A DNA stretch of 64,000 nt from Streptomyces bacillaris (GTDB taxonomy: Bacteria; Actinomycetota; Actinomycetes; Streptomycetales; Streptomycetaceae), in contig NZ_CP029378.1 of NCBI RefSeq assembly GCF_003268675.1, forward strand, positions 6,634,001 through 6,698,000. Direction: 5' to 3'. A program made the translations under genes and the position numbers. Shown piece after piece: positions 24,621 to 33,399 of this stretch. Within the stretch, counting starts at the first letter, position 1, and each line of letters starts with the position of its first letter. The notes below the pieces were generated by a model. It saw nothing but the letters and a program-made list of their open reading frames with translations. It had not been told where the DNA came from and ran no database searches.

Positions 24621-25785
24621 CCACCCCGCGTACGGTCCGCACCCCGGCCACCGCCCACGCCACCACCAGGAACACGTACAGCGCCACGGCCAGCCAGGTC
24701 AGGGCCTCCAGCCCGGTGTGCCGGGCCAGTCCGGCCGCCCCCGTCACACACGTACCGACGGGGAAGGTGAACGCCCACCAGGTCATCGCGAACCCCATGC
24801 CGTCCCGCGCCGCCCTGATCACCATCGCGCCCGCCAGCGCCAGCCACAGCACCGCGAACCCCATCACCGGCACCCCGTAGAGCACGGCGAACGCGCCGAA
24901 CGCCGAGGCGTAGGGGCTCGTCACCGCCCCCGGAGCCGCGTCGGCCAGCTGGTTGACGGCGGTCGTCGACTGGCCCAGCGGCCCCAGCACCAGGAAGAGC
25001 GTGGGGGTCAGCGCGAGCGGCAGGGGACCGTGGTGGACGAGCCGGGCGAAGACCAGCGGCAGCACCACCAGCGTGGCCAGCAGGGAGAGCCCGAACATGG
25101 CGTAACAGGCCAGCAGCAGCGCCTCCCGCCCCTGCCCCTCGGGCACATGGGCCACCAACAGCGCACCCTGCGTGGCCGAGACCATCGGGGCGACCAGCGG
25201 CAGCAGCCAGACCGGCGACGCGGTCCCCGGCGCCGGACGGTGCCGTACGACCATCAGATACGGGACCACCACGGCGGCCCCCAGCCCGATCGCCGTCCCC
25301 GCGACGAAGAGCACCACGTCGACGGCGAGCGCGGCCCGTGCGCCGATGACGTCCGCCCCCACCGTCAGCGTCGCCCCGCCGACCGCCAGCAGCGCCATGG
25401 AGAGGCACCCGTAGAAGGGGGCGACGGCCGGGTCCAGGAGGTGGGTGCGGGCCTGGTCGCGGTGGTGGAGCCAGTGCCCGGCCCGGGCGGCGAGGACGGC
25501 GGCCAGCAGGAGGGCGGAGAGCCCCCAGACGACGGTGCACGCGGTGCGGAGACCGGGCACGCCGACCGGGAGCGCCGCCCCGGCGGCGGCCACGATCGCG
25601 GTGCCCATGACGCTCGCGTACCAGTTGGGGCCGATGTGCCGCAGGGCGGGCAGCCGTGGCTGCGCACCGGCCGGGCGCGGGCTTTCCGGGCGCGTACCGG
25701 CGTCCGGACGCCGACCGTCCGGAGAGGGGAGAGGAGCGGTGCCGGGGGCCGACAGGGGGGCGCTGGTCTGCGGAAAGATGGCCAT
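24559..25785 (-). CDS. TDT (tellurite-resistance/dicarboxylate) family transporter
   Basis: This 408-residue membrane protein has about ten transmembrane helices after a 50-residue soluble lead. The opening IGPNWYASVMGTAIVAAAGAALP and the late segment GMGFAMTWWAFTFPVGTCVTGAAGLARHTG are typical of the TDT/SLAC1 family, which moves C4-dicarboxylates, sulfite or other anions. The substrate cannot be inferred further. The ATG at 25785 was chosen because the hydrophobic domain starts soon after it; no strong ribosome site is visible. A LysR gene diverges from it across 70 bp containing two overlapping dyads, so it is probably that regulator's target. Confidence 0.85.
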   Translation of the reverse strand: MAIFPQTSAPLSAPGTAPLPSPDGRRPDAGTRPESPRPAGAQPRLPALRHIGPNWYASVMGTAIVAAAGAALPVGVPGLRTACTVVWGLSALLLAAVLAARAGHWLHHRDQARTHLLDPAVAPFYGCLSMALLAVGGATLTVGADVIGARAALAVDVVLFVAGTAIGLGAAVVVPYLMVVRHRPAPGTASPVWLLPLVAPMVSATQGALLVAHVPEGQGREALLLACYAMFGLSLLATLVVLPLVFARLVHHGPLPLALTPTLFLVLGPLGQSTTAVNQLADAAPGAVTSPYASAFGAFAVLYGVPVMGFAVLWLALAGAMVIRAARDGMGFAMTWWAFTFPVGTCVTGAAGLARHTGLEALTWLAVALYVFLVVAWAVAGVRTVRGVVSGALTAAPARPAPATARTR

Positions 25786-25833
25786 GCCACGATTCTTCGC
25801 CCGCCCTCCCGGGCCCACCAGGGACTCCACCCC

Positions 25834-25858
25834 TATGAGGTCATAAGGTGACTTTATG
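25834..25858. promoter_or_regulatory. overlapping dyads at LysR start, candidate operator
   Basis: TATGA-GG-TCATA (25834-25845) and CATAA-N7-TTATG (25842-25858) are perfect inverted repeats that overlap. The second includes the LysR start codon itself (25856). Binding here could both repress the regulator and control the divergent transporter. Confidence 0.6.
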
Positions 25859-26803
25859 AGCAGTGAACCGCCCGTGCCCCCCACCCCCCTCTCCCACCGG
25901 GTCCCCGACCTCGGGGCGCTGGAGCTGCTGCTCGCCGTCGCCCGCCACGGCAGCCTCGGCCGGGCCGCCAAGGACCTCGGCATCACCCAGCCCGCCGCCT
26001 CCAGCCGCATCCGCTCCATGGAGCGCCAGCTCGGCGTGGCCCTGCTCGACCGCTCCCCGCGCGGCTCCCGGCTGACCGGCGCGGGCGCCCTCGTCACCGA
26101 CTGGGCGCGCCGCGTGGTGGAGGCCGCCGAGGCGTTCGACGCGGGGGCGCAGGCGCTGCGCGACCGGCGGGACTCCCGGCTGCGGGTCGCGGCCAGCATG
26201 ACGATCGCCGAATACCTGCTGCCCGGCTGGCTGATCGCCCTGCGCACCGACCGCCCGGACACCGCCGTCTCGCTCCACGTCGGCAACTCGGCGGACGTCG
26301 CCCGCCGCCTGGTGACCGGCGAGGCCGACCTGGGCTTCGTCGAGGGCCTGTCGATACCGGAGGGCCTGGACGGCACGGTCATCGCCCACGACCGCCTGGT
26401 CGTCGTGGTCGCCCCCGCCCACCCCTGGGCCCGCCGCCGTACCCCGCTGCTCCCCGACGAACTGGCCGCCACCCCGCTGATCCTGCGCGAGCACGGCTCC
26501 GGCACCCGGCAGGTCCTGGACGCGGCCCTCGCCGTCCACGGCGGGCTCGCCCAGCCCCTGCTGGAACTCTCCTCCACGACCGCCGTGAAGGGCGCGGCGG
26601 AGAGCGGCGCCGGACCGTGCGTCCTGAGCGAACTGGCCCTGGGCGAGGAACTGTCCGCCCGCCGCCTGGTCAAGATCCCGGTCGCGGGCGTACGGCTGCG
26701 CCGCCAGCTGCGGGCCGTCTGGCCGGCGGGCCACCGCCCCACGGGCCCGGCCCGCGACCTGCTCTCCCGCACCGGCCGGAGCGGGGTGCCGGGTGCCCCG
26801 TAG
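25856..26803 (+). CDS. LysR family transcriptional regulator
   Basis: This 315-residue LTTR has the N-terminal winged HTH (LGALELLLAVARHGSLGRAAKDLGITQPAASSRIRSMERQLG, about residues 17-58). Its effector-binding domain starts SRLRVAASMTIAEYLLPGWL near residue 105. The ligand is unknown; the SMTIAEYLLP and EADLGFVEG segments match the CysB/CbbR-like fold. AAGGTG lies just upstream of the ATG at 25856. It is divergent from the TDT transporter. Confidence 0.9.
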   Translation: MSSEPPVPPTPLSHRVPDLGALELLLAVARHGSLGRAAKDLGITQPAASSRIRSMERQLGVALLDRSPRGSRLTGAGALVTDWARRVVEAAEAFDAGAQALRDRRDSRLRVAASMTIAEYLLPGWLIALRTDRPDTAVSLHVGNSADVARRLVTGEADLGFVEGLSIPEGLDGTVIAHDRLVVVVAPAHPWARRRTPLLPDELAATPLILREHGSGTRQVLDAALAVHGGLAQPLLELSSTTAVKGAAESGAGPCVLSELALGEELSARRLVKIPVAGVRLRRQLRAVWPAGHRPTGPARDLLSRTGRSGVPGAP

Positions 26804-26843
26804 CGGCTTCGAACCCCCGGCGGCCGCCGCCTAGAGTGGCCCC

Positions 26844-27815
26844 ATGACCTTCGCGCCGCCGCCCGGCTGGTACCCGGACGCGGGCACACCCGGCACCGAG
26901 CGCTGGTGGGACGGCACGGCCTGGACCGCGCACACCCGCCCGCTCGGCGCCGCCACCGCCCCGTACGAACCGGCCCCACAGCCGTATGCGTCCGAGTCGG
27001 CCCGACAACCGTACGCACCGCAGACGTTCGGGCCCCCGCAGCCCGCTCCCCGGGGCGGCGGCCGGACGAAGGTCCTGGCGATCGCCCTGGCGGGCCTCAT
27101 CGTCCTGGGCTCGGCCGTCACCGCCGTCGTCCTGCTGGGCCGCGACGACAGCGGTACGCGAGCGGCCCCGGCCCCCAGCCCGCCCGCCCCGGCCGCCACC
27201 ACACCCGCCCCCTCCGCCACGCCCTCCTCGGAGGACGGCGCCCCGGGAGACGACCCCGCCGTCCTCGTCGACCAGCTCAACGGGATCACGCTGGCGGTGC
27301 CCGAGGGCTGGGAGAAGGCGAAGACCTCCACCGGCGGCGTCCCCACCATGCGGACCGCCGTCTCCTACGACTGCCCCGGCACCTCCGGCTTCTGCTACCG
27401 GGGCACGGTCTCCACCCGGACCGCCCGCGCCGACCAGACCGACCCCAAGGCCATCGCGGAGGCCGACATCACCACGGCCGCCGACAAGGCCTACGAGGAG
27501 GACACCCTCGGCCGGCGCACCCACGGCGGGATCACCTCCCACCAGGTGCTCAAGGAGGGGCCGGTGGCGGTCGCCGGGCGCACCGGCTACCTGGTGCGCT
27601 GGCGGGTCGTCACCGGGAAGGGCCCCGGCGGGGTGGTGCAGTCCGTGGCGTTCCCCTCGACGGCGGGCGCCGGGACCCCGGTGATCGTCCGGTTCGCCTT
27701 CGACGCGGACCGGCCGGAGCTGCCGCTCCCCCTGATGGACACGATCACCCGGTCCATCCGCCCGATCGGGGACAGCACGACGAACGGCGGCGTGGGCTCG
27801 ACGATCGGCCCCTGA
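26844..27815 (+). CDS. DUF2510 membrane-anchored protein
   Basis: This 323-residue protein starts with a DUF2510 motif (PPPGWYPDAGTPGTERWWDGTAWTAHTRP, residues 5-33), followed by a proline-rich cytosolic linker. One transmembrane helix (VLAIALAGLIVLGSAVTAVVLL) lies near residues 76-97, and an extracytoplasmic domain of about 200 residues begins LNGITLAVPEGWEK. The outer domain resembles secreted alpha/beta domains but I cannot name it. A TAGAGT hexamer at 26832-26837 is six bases before the ATG, suggesting a leaderless transcript. Confidence 0.8.
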   Translation: MTFAPPPGWYPDAGTPGTERWWDGTAWTAHTRPLGAATAPYEPAPQPYASESARQPYAPQTFGPPQPAPRGGGRTKVLAIALAGLIVLGSAVTAVVLLGRDDSGTRAAPAPSPPAPAATTPAPSATPSSEDGAPGDDPAVLVDQLNGITLAVPEGWEKAKTSTGGVPTMRTAVSYDCPGTSGFCYRGTVSTRTARADQTDPKAIAEADITTAADKAYEEDTLGRRTHGGITSHQVLKEGPVAVAGRTGYLVRWRVVTGKGPGGVVQSVAFPSTAGAGTPVIVRFAFDADRPELPLPLMDTITRSIRPIGDSTTNGGVGSTIGP

Positions 27816-27859
27816 GCCTTCCCGTCGACCTCAGGGCCCCCTGAGCCCTCCCGCCGAGC

Positions 27860-29062
27860 TCAGAGGAAGGTCTTCCCTTCCCCTCGATACGTCGGAACGG
27901 TCGCCGTGATCCGGTCGCCCTCGATCAGCTGGAGCGCGTCGAAGCGCTCGCACAGCTCACCGGCCTTGGCATGCCGGAACCAGACCTTGTCCCCGATCAG
28001 CAGATCGTCGGCGGGGGAGCCGAGCAGCGGCGTCTGGACCTCGCCCGCGCCCTCCTGCGCGTCGTAGCGCAGCCCTTCGGGGAGGTACGGGACGGGGGAG
28101 CGGTCCGCGCCCGCCGCCCCCGACGCCGGGTAGCCGCCGCCGAGCACCGTCACCACGCCCACGCCGGGCCGCCGCACCACGGGCTGGGCGAAGAGGGCGG
28201 CCGGGCGGGCGGTGAACGAGGTGTAGTTGTCGAAGAGGCGGGGCACGTAGAGCCCCGACCCGGCCGCGATCTCCGTGACCGCGGCCTCGGCCGCCGTGTG
28301 CTGCACACTGCCGGTGCCGCCGCCGTTGACGAACTCCAGCTCCGGCGCGACCGCCCGCACGGCCCGCACCACCTCGGCCCGCCGGACCGCCAGCTCCTTG
28401 CGGGCGGCGGCCTGCATCAGCCGGATCGCCCGGGACCGCAGCGGCCGCCCGGCCACCGCGTCCCCGACCCCGGCGACATGCCCCTCGTACGCCATCAGCC
28501 CCACCAGCCGGAACCCCGGCCGGCGCGCCACCGAGCGGGCCAGCTCGGCGAGTTGGGCGGGAGAGCGCAGGGGAGAGCGCAGCGCGCCGATCCTGATCCG
28601 GCCGCCCAGCAGCCGCAGCGAGGTGTCCAGCTCCAGGCAGACCCGGATCTCCTCCCGCCCACCGGCCCGGGAGGCGTCGATCAGCTCCAGCTGGGAGTGG
28701 TCGTCCACCATCACCGTCACGGCCGCGGCCAGCTTCGGGTCGGCGGCCAGTTCCGCGAAGGCGGCCCGGTCCGCCGACGGATACGCCAGCAGGACGTCGT
28801 CGAACCCGGCCCGCGCCAGCCAGAGCGACTCCGCCAGCGTGAACGACATGATCCCGGCGAACCCGGGCCGCGCGAGCACCCGCTCCAACAGGGCCCGGCA
28901 CCGCACGGACTTGCTCGCCACCCGGATCGGCTTCCCGCCCGCCCGGGCCGCCAGATCGTCGGCGTTGTCGTCGAACGCCTCCAGATCGACGATCGCCAGC
29001 GGGGCGTCGAGATGGGCGGTGGCCCGGTCGTACCGGGCCCGGTCGGCGGCGCGGGCAGTCAT
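27860..29062 (-). CDS. D-threonine aldolase / alanine racemase-fold amino acid deaminase
   Basis: This 400-residue PLP enzyme has the alanine-racemase-like barrel seen in D-threonine aldolases and D-amino-acid deaminases. The PLP lysine is expected in KPIRVASKSVRCRALL near residue 45. Other landmarks are LVGLMAYEGHVAGVGD, VNGGGTGSVQHTAAEAAVTEIAAGSGLYVP and VLGGGYPASGA. The C-terminus has the DKVWFRHAKAGELCERF metal-site-like segment of D-threonine aldolases. The ATG at 29062 matches the domain start but has only a weak ribosome site. The precise amino-acid substrate is not predictable. Confidence 0.82.
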   Translation of the reverse strand: MTARAADRARYDRATAHLDAPLAIVDLEAFDDNADDLAARAGGKPIRVASKSVRCRALLERVLARPGFAGIMSFTLAESLWLARAGFDDVLLAYPSADRAAFAELAADPKLAAAVTVMVDDHSQLELIDASRAGGREEIRVCLELDTSLRLLGGRIRIGALRSPLRSPAQLAELARSVARRPGFRLVGLMAYEGHVAGVGDAVAGRPLRSRAIRLMQAAARKELAVRRAEVVRAVRAVAPELEFVNGGGTGSVQHTAAEAAVTEIAAGSGLYVPRLFDNYTSFTARPAALFAQPVVRRPGVGVVTVLGGGYPASGAAGADRSPVPYLPEGLRYDAQEGAGEVQTPLLGSPADDLLIGDKVWFRHAKAGELCERFDALQLIEGDRITATVPTYRGEGKTFL

Positions 29063-29245
29063 GGCCGCAGCTTGCCAGAGAGCGCTACCCCTGGGTAGGG
29101 GACGTTCGGGGCAGATCGGCCGAGGCCGGACGTCCCGTTCCCCGCCGTACGCCCGCAGCCCGTAGAGTGACGGGCACGCGAGCACCAACGCACCTGACGG
29201 TGGCGGTGATCCGTGGTCGGTACGGGAAGTGAACCAGGGGGCCGG

Positions 29246-30583
29246 ATGAGTACCGAAGCGCAACGCGCTCCCGTACCCCCGCGCCCGACGTCCCCACCGC
29301 CTTCCGCTTCCCTGGCGGTTCCCCCTCCGCCCACGGCTCCGGCCCCCTCGGCCCCGGCGACAACCCCGCAGGCCGCTGCCCGGCCGACGGCCCCGCAGGC
29401 GCCCGCGCAGCCGACGGAGTCGGTACCTTCCGCTTCCGCCCCGCGGTCCTTTACCCCACCGGCGCCCGCCGCTCCGCCGACGGCGCGGACGGACTCTGCG
29501 GCGACCACGCCCGTGCCCGCCGCCCCGCCCACACCACCGAACCCGGCAGACGCCCCCGTGCCCCCGCAGGCGCCCCCGCCCGCCGGAGCCGACGCCCCCA
29601 CCCGCCCGGGGCCGTCCGAGCCCCCTGTCCTCAGCCCCTACCCCACCCACCCCGGCCCGCCCCCCGCCTTCACCACCCGGCGCAGGCCCGTCGGGGCCGT
29701 GGACCTCACTCCCGCGCAGGGGGCCGCCCCGCAGCCGCCGCCTCCGGGCGCGTACCGCGTACCGGCGCGCTACGGCTACCCCGAGACGCCCGTCGAGACC
29801 ACCACCCGGCTGCGGCCCGTCCCGTCGGGGCGGCAGCGGTGGCGGGCTGCCTCGGCGGCGGCCTGTGTCGTGCTCGGGCTCGGGCTGATCGGCGGGGCGG
29901 CCACCGGGGCCTGGCTGACCGGGGACTCCTCGGCCGAGCCGACCCGGACCCCGTACGCCACCGGCCGTACCGTCTGGCACAGCGTCCCCGTCGACACGCT
30001 CTTCCCGCCCACCCTCAAGGGCACCGGCGCCGGGCCCGGCGGGACCAACCGCACCTGGATCCGGCTCTCCGTCGCCCCGGACAGCGACTGCTCCCAGGGG
30101 CTCGACCCGCTGCTGCGCACCACCCTGCGCTCCGTCGGCTGCGAGCGGATGGTGCGGGCCACCTACACCGACGTCACCCGCTCCTCCGTCACCACCGTCG
30201 GCGTGGTCGTCACCGAGGCCGACGAGGCCGGGATGCAGGCCCTGAGCACCCGGTTCACCGAGCAGAGGCTCGCCGGGCGCAAGGACCTGATGCCCCGTAC
30301 GTACGCCCCCGAGGGCACCCTCGCCGCCGGGTTCGGCGACCGGCAGCGGGCCAGCTGGACCGTCCGGCCGCTCACCGAGATCCCCGTCGTCGTCTTCGCC
30401 GTCTCCGGCTTCGCCGACGCCCGTACCGTCCCCGAACCGCAGCCCGCCGACGCGGCCACCGAGACGGGCGCCGACACGGACATCGCCCAGGCCGGGCTCG
30501 GCCACGAGGCCAAGGGCATCGCGGACCGGGTGGAGCGAGGGCTCCGCAAGACCGTCACCGACCTCGTGGAGCCCCCCGCATGA
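29246..30583 (+). CDS. proline-rich single-pass membrane protein, mycosin-operon partner
   Basis: This 445-residue protein has a very long Pro/Ala-rich cytosolic region (residues 1-195), one transmembrane helix (AASAAACVVLGLGLIGGAATGAWL, about 200-223) and an outer domain of about 210 residues with the conserved-looking WIRLSVAPDSDCSQGLDPLL. I do not recognise the outer domain. The ATG at 29246 has GGGGG ahead of it; the GTG at 29213 lies near the likely promoter and is less likely. Its stop overlaps the protease start (ATGA), so the two are made together. A TAGAGT -10-like hexamer sits about 80 bp upstream. Confidence 0.75.
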   Translation: MSTEAQRAPVPPRPTSPPPSASLAVPPPPTAPAPSAPATTPQAAARPTAPQAPAQPTESVPSASAPRSFTPPAPAAPPTARTDSAATTPVPAAPPTPPNPADAPVPPQAPPPAGADAPTRPGPSEPPVLSPYPTHPGPPPAFTTRRRPVGAVDLTPAQGAAPQPPPPGAYRVPARYGYPETPVETTTRLRPVPSGRQRWRAASAAACVVLGLGLIGGAATGAWLTGDSSAEPTRTPYATGRTVWHSVPVDTLFPPTLKGTGAGPGGTNRTWIRLSVAPDSDCSQGLDPLLRTTLRSVGCERMVRATYTDVTRSSVTTVGVVVTEADEAGMQALSTRFTEQRLAGRKDLMPRTYAPEGTLAAGFGDRQRASWTVRPLTEIPVVVFAVSGFADARTVPEPQPADAATETGADTDIAQAGLGHEAKGIADRVERGLRKTVTDLVEPPA

Positions 30584-31764
30584 CCCGACGACGACCCCAC
30601 CGCGTCCTCGCCGCGGTCTGCGCCGCCGCCGTCCTCGCGCTCACCCCCGCCGCCCCCGCCCACGCGGACGCCATCCGCGACCAGCAGTGGGCCCTGGCGG
30701 CCCTGCACACCGACCGCGCCTGGCAGACCACGAAGGGCGCGGGCATCACCGTCGCCGTCCTGGACACCGGCGTCGACGGCTCCCACCCCGACCTGGTCGG
30801 CCAGGTGCTCCCCGGCAAGGACCTCGTCGGCTTCGGCGCCACCCGCGGCGACTCCTCCTGGGCCCTGCACGGCACCGCGATGGCCGGGATCATCGCCGGA
30901 CGCGGCAACGGCCCCGGCCGCGCCGACGGCGTCCTCGGCATCGCCCCCGAGGTCAAGATCCTGCCCGTCCGGGTCATCCTGGAGTCCAAGGACCCCGCCC
31001 GCGCCAAGGCCCGCAAGACCCGCGGCACCGCCCTCGCCGACGGCATCCGCTGGGCCGCCGACAACGGCGCCGACGTCATCAACCTCTCCCTGGGCGACGA
31101 CAGCGAGTCCGCCCACCCCGACCCGGGCGAGGACTCCGCCATCCAGTACGCCCTCTCCAAGGGCATCTCCGTGGTCGCCTCGGCGGGCAACGGCGGCGAG
31201 AAGGGGGACCGGATCTCCTACCCGGCCGCCTACCCCGGCGTGATCGCGGTCGCCGCCGTCGACGAGTACGGAACCCACGCCTCCTTCTCCACCCGCCGCT
31301 GGTACGCCACCGTCAGCGCGCCCGGCGTCGACATCGTCGTCGCCAACCCGGACGGCCACTACTACATCGAGTGGGGCACGTCGGCGGCCGCCGCGTTCGT
31401 CTCCGGAGCCGTCGCCCTGGTCCGCGCGGCCCACCCCGGCCTCGACCCCGCCCAGATCAAGAAGCTTCTCGCGGACACCGCCCGCGACGCCCCCGACGGA
31501 GGCCGCGACGACGCCCGGGGGTACGGGATGGTCGACCCGGCGGAGGCCATCGAGGCGGGCTCCCGGCTGCGCCCCGGCGACCTCGGCGCCCAGGCCGCCC
31601 CGGCGGGCCACCGCGAGAAGTACTTCGGCCCCGGCCCCACCCCGCCGCCCGCCGACGACGACCCGGTCAACTGGGCCGCCCCGCTAGCCGGCGGCCTCGG
31701 CGCGGCCCTGCTGGCAGCGGCGGTCGTCCTCTGGCGCGGCCGGAACGCCCCCGGCCGCTACTGA
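30580..31764 (+). CDS. S8 subtilisin-like serine protease, mycosin (type VII secretion-associated) type
   Basis: This 394-residue exported protease has a signal peptide (RRRPHRVLAAVCAAAVLALT, then AHA-DA). The S8 catalytic domain shows Asp in VAVLDTGVDGSHPD, His in ALHGTAMAGIIAG, the oxyanion Asn in ASAGNGGEKGD, and Ser in WGTSAAAAFVSGA. Here the usual GTSMAAP is GTSAAAA. A proline-rich spacer and a C-terminal transmembrane helix (APLAGGLGAALLAAAVVLWRG) end in a basic tail, which is the mycosin layout. No ESX ATPase or WXG100 gene is present in the window, so the link to type VII secretion is by family only. It is coupled to the preceding membrane protein. Confidence 0.88.
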   Translation: MTRRRPHRVLAAVCAAAVLALTPAAPAHADAIRDQQWALAALHTDRAWQTTKGAGITVAVLDTGVDGSHPDLVGQVLPGKDLVGFGATRGDSSWALHGTAMAGIIAGRGNGPGRADGVLGIAPEVKILPVRVILESKDPARAKARKTRGTALADGIRWAADNGADVINLSLGDDSESAHPDPGEDSAIQYALSKGISVVASAGNGGEKGDRISYPAAYPGVIAVAAVDEYGTHASFSTRRWYATVSAPGVDIVVANPDGHYYIEWGTSAAAAFVSGAVALVRAAHPGLDPAQIKKLLADTARDAPDGGRDDARGYGMVDPAEAIEAGSRLRPGDLGAQAAPAGHREKYFGPGPTPPPADDDPVNWAAPLAGGLGAALLAAAVVLWRGRNAPGRY

Positions 31765-31814
31765 GCCGCCACCCCTGGCGGCCTGGCCCCGACCCCAGGC
31801 ACTACGCTCGTCCC

Positions 31815-32543
31815 GTGGCGCTCAAGAACATTCCGGACCCCGGTTTCTCCGACGACGACGGCTCGGCCTCTCCCGCCCTGACCGGCGCACTCGACGCCTG
31901 GTCGAAGGACCGCACCGCCGTCGGCCCGGTCCTCACCGCCCTCCGGGAGGCCCGGCTCCTCGTTCCCGTCGTCGCCGTCCTCGGTGAGGTCGAGGAGGAC
32001 GAGAACGGGCTGCGGCGCGAGAAGACCAGCGACATGGCCGTCCCCACCCTCAAGGCCGGTGACCGGCGTGCGCTGCCCGCCTTCACCTCGACCGACTCGC
32101 TGGCCCGCTGGGACCCCGAGGCGCGCCCCGTCGCCGTACCGCTGCACCAGGCGCTGCAGGCCGCCGCGCACGAGAAGGCCGACACCCTGGTGCTGGACCT
32201 CGCCGGACCCGTCGCCTTCGAGCTGAGCGGCCAGGCGCTCCTGGCCCTGGCGGAGAACCGGACCACCACCGACCCGCTCCAGGACCCGGCGGTGCTCGAC
32301 GCCGTACGGGACGTGGTCGCCGCCGAGCCCGCCGTGCTCCGCGCCCACCTGGGCCCGGGCCGGGCGGACGGCACCCTCGCCCTGGTCCTCGCCCCGGACG
32401 CGGTCCCCGCCGAGGCGGCCCGCCGGGTGGCCGAGGCGCTCTCCGCCAGCGAGGCGCTGAGGGCCCGGCTGGTCGGCGGCCTGGACCTGGCCCTGCTCCC
32501 GGCCGGAGCCGCCGCACCGGGGGAGCCCCTCTTCAGCCGCTGA
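31815..32543 (+). CDS. SseB family protein
   Basis: This 242-residue protein has two SseB-like domains: LREARLLVPVVAVLGEVEEDENG near residues 36-58 with AVPTLKAGDRRALPAFTSTDSLARWDP, and a C-terminal SseB-like part. The family is named for enhanced serine sensitivity in E. coli, and its mechanism in actinomycetes is unknown. The GTG at 31815 is preceded by TACGCT (31803-31808) only six bases away, which suggests a leaderless mRNA. A larger frame that starts at 30687 overlaps the protease and is not real. Confidence 0.85.
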   Translation: MALKNIPDPGFSDDDGSASPALTGALDAWSKDRTAVGPVLTALREARLLVPVVAVLGEVEEDENGLRREKTSDMAVPTLKAGDRRALPAFTSTDSLARWDPEARPVAVPLHQALQAAAHEKADTLVLDLAGPVAFELSGQALLALAENRTTTDPLQDPAVLDAVRDVVAAEPAVLRAHLGPGRADGTLALVLAPDAVPAEAARRVAEALSASEALRARLVGGLDLALLPAGAAAPGEPLFSR

Positions 32544-32589
32544 GCCCGCGCACGCTCTTACAGGCAAGCCGCTGAGCCCGTACACGACC

Positions 32590-32624
32590 GAGCCCGCCAC
32601 CCCTGCGAAAGGGGCGGCGGGCTC
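32590..32624. terminator. bidirectional terminator, sseB / DUF1844
   Basis: GAGCCCGCC (32590-32598) pairs with GGCGGGCTC (32616-32624), with a further CCCCT/AGGGG pairing inside. The two flanking genes converge on it. Confidence 0.75.
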
Positions 32625-32645
32625 ACATACGTACAGTCCGAGAAA

Positions 32646-33011
32646 CTAGCCGTAGACCGGGCCCGTGTACTTCTCGCCCGGACCCTGGCCCGGCTCGTCC
32701 GGCACCAGCGAGGCCTCGCGGAAGGCGAGCTGGAGGGACTTCAGGCCGTCGCGCAGCGGCGAGGCGTGGAAGGTGCTGATCTCCGTGGTGGAGGCGTCCA
32801 GCAGCCCGGCCAGGGCGTGGACCAGCTTGCGGGCCTCGTCCAGGTCCTTGTGCTCCTCGCCCTCCTCCGTGAGGCCGAGCTTCACCGCCGCCGCGCTCAT
32901 CAGGTTGACGGCGACCGTCACGATGACCTCGACGGCGGGGACCTCCGCGATGTCGCGGGCCATGGCGTCGAAGCCGGGGTTCTCACTGCTGGTGGGGGTC
33001 GCGTCGCTCAT
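32646..33011 (-). CDS. DUF1844 domain protein
   Basis: This 121-residue protein matches DUF1844: PAVEVIVTVAVNLMSAAAVKLGLTEEG, then DLDEARKLVHALAGLLDAS, followed by an acidic and proline-rich tail ending KYTGPVYG. It is predicted to be mostly helical and soluble. The family is usually found next to infC in actinomycetes, as here (divergent), but has no known activity. The ATG at 33011 fits the domain start better than the one at 33017. Confidence 0.85.
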   Translation of the reverse strand: MSDATPTSSENPGFDAMARDIAEVPAVEVIVTVAVNLMSAAAVKLGLTEEGEEHKDLDEARKLVHALAGLLDASTTEISTFHASPLRDGLKSLQLAFREASLVPDEPGQGPGEKYTGPVYG

Positions 33012-33099
33012 GCCCACACGATAAGGCCCGGGTGCCGGGTCCCCGTCCCCGGGAGGCCCGGCACCCGGGGATTAGCGCCTCCGCAGGTCGGCTGTTAAC

Positions 33100-33399
33100 C
33101 TGTAACAACGACCGGCCGGACACCTGAGTGCCCGGCCCACAAGTGGAGGCTCCGATCTCCCACCTGGCCGTCCGCACCGGACGGCGGGTCACCGGTCAGG
33201 CGGTCCCCATCGTTCCGTACGGACGATGGAGCCGCCCGATGCGCCCCGCGGTTCACCGTGGCGGTGCTCCGGTAGTTCCAGGAGCCCCGCCTGTGTCCCG
33301 TCCGGGGCATTTTTGCGCTTCCGGCTCGGTTGGTCTTGACGTTACAGACGTTACGCGGCTGTCCGCCAGGCGGTCGCGTGGTGCTACCGAGGAGGATCC
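33100..33399 (+). promoter_or_regulatory. infC leader region with hairpins and attenuator-like terminator
   Basis: The roughly 300 gene-free bases before infC hold several stems. CCGTCCG-CAC-CGGACGG is at 33168-33184, and a stem starting ATCGTTCCGTACGGA lies near 33208-33226. A terminator-like GCCCCG (33284-33289) / CGGGGC (33303-33308) stem is followed by ATTTTT. The last is a textbook intrinsic terminator placed upstream of, not after, a gene. Leader-mediated control of infC-rpmI-rplT is known in other bacteria, so attenuation is plausible. No protein gene is visible in this stretch. Confidence 0.6.
33284..33314 (+). terminator. attenuator candidate in infC leader
   Basis: A perfect 6-bp GC stem with a 13-nt loop is followed by A and five Ts (33310-33314). 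It lies about 85 bp before the infC start codon. Confidence 0.6.

Noticed and set aside
30687..31814. Extended N-terminus for the SseB frame overlapping the mycosin gene
   Set aside because: The extension is Arg/Pro/Gly-rich shadow of the protease gene. The SseB domain starts right after the GTG at 31815, which has its own promoter-like hexamer.
32535..32580. Near-duplicate AGCCGCTGAGCCCG at the end of sseB and again about 30 bp later
   Set aside because: It is short and GC-rich, partly follows from the adjacent terminator stem, and no function can be supported.
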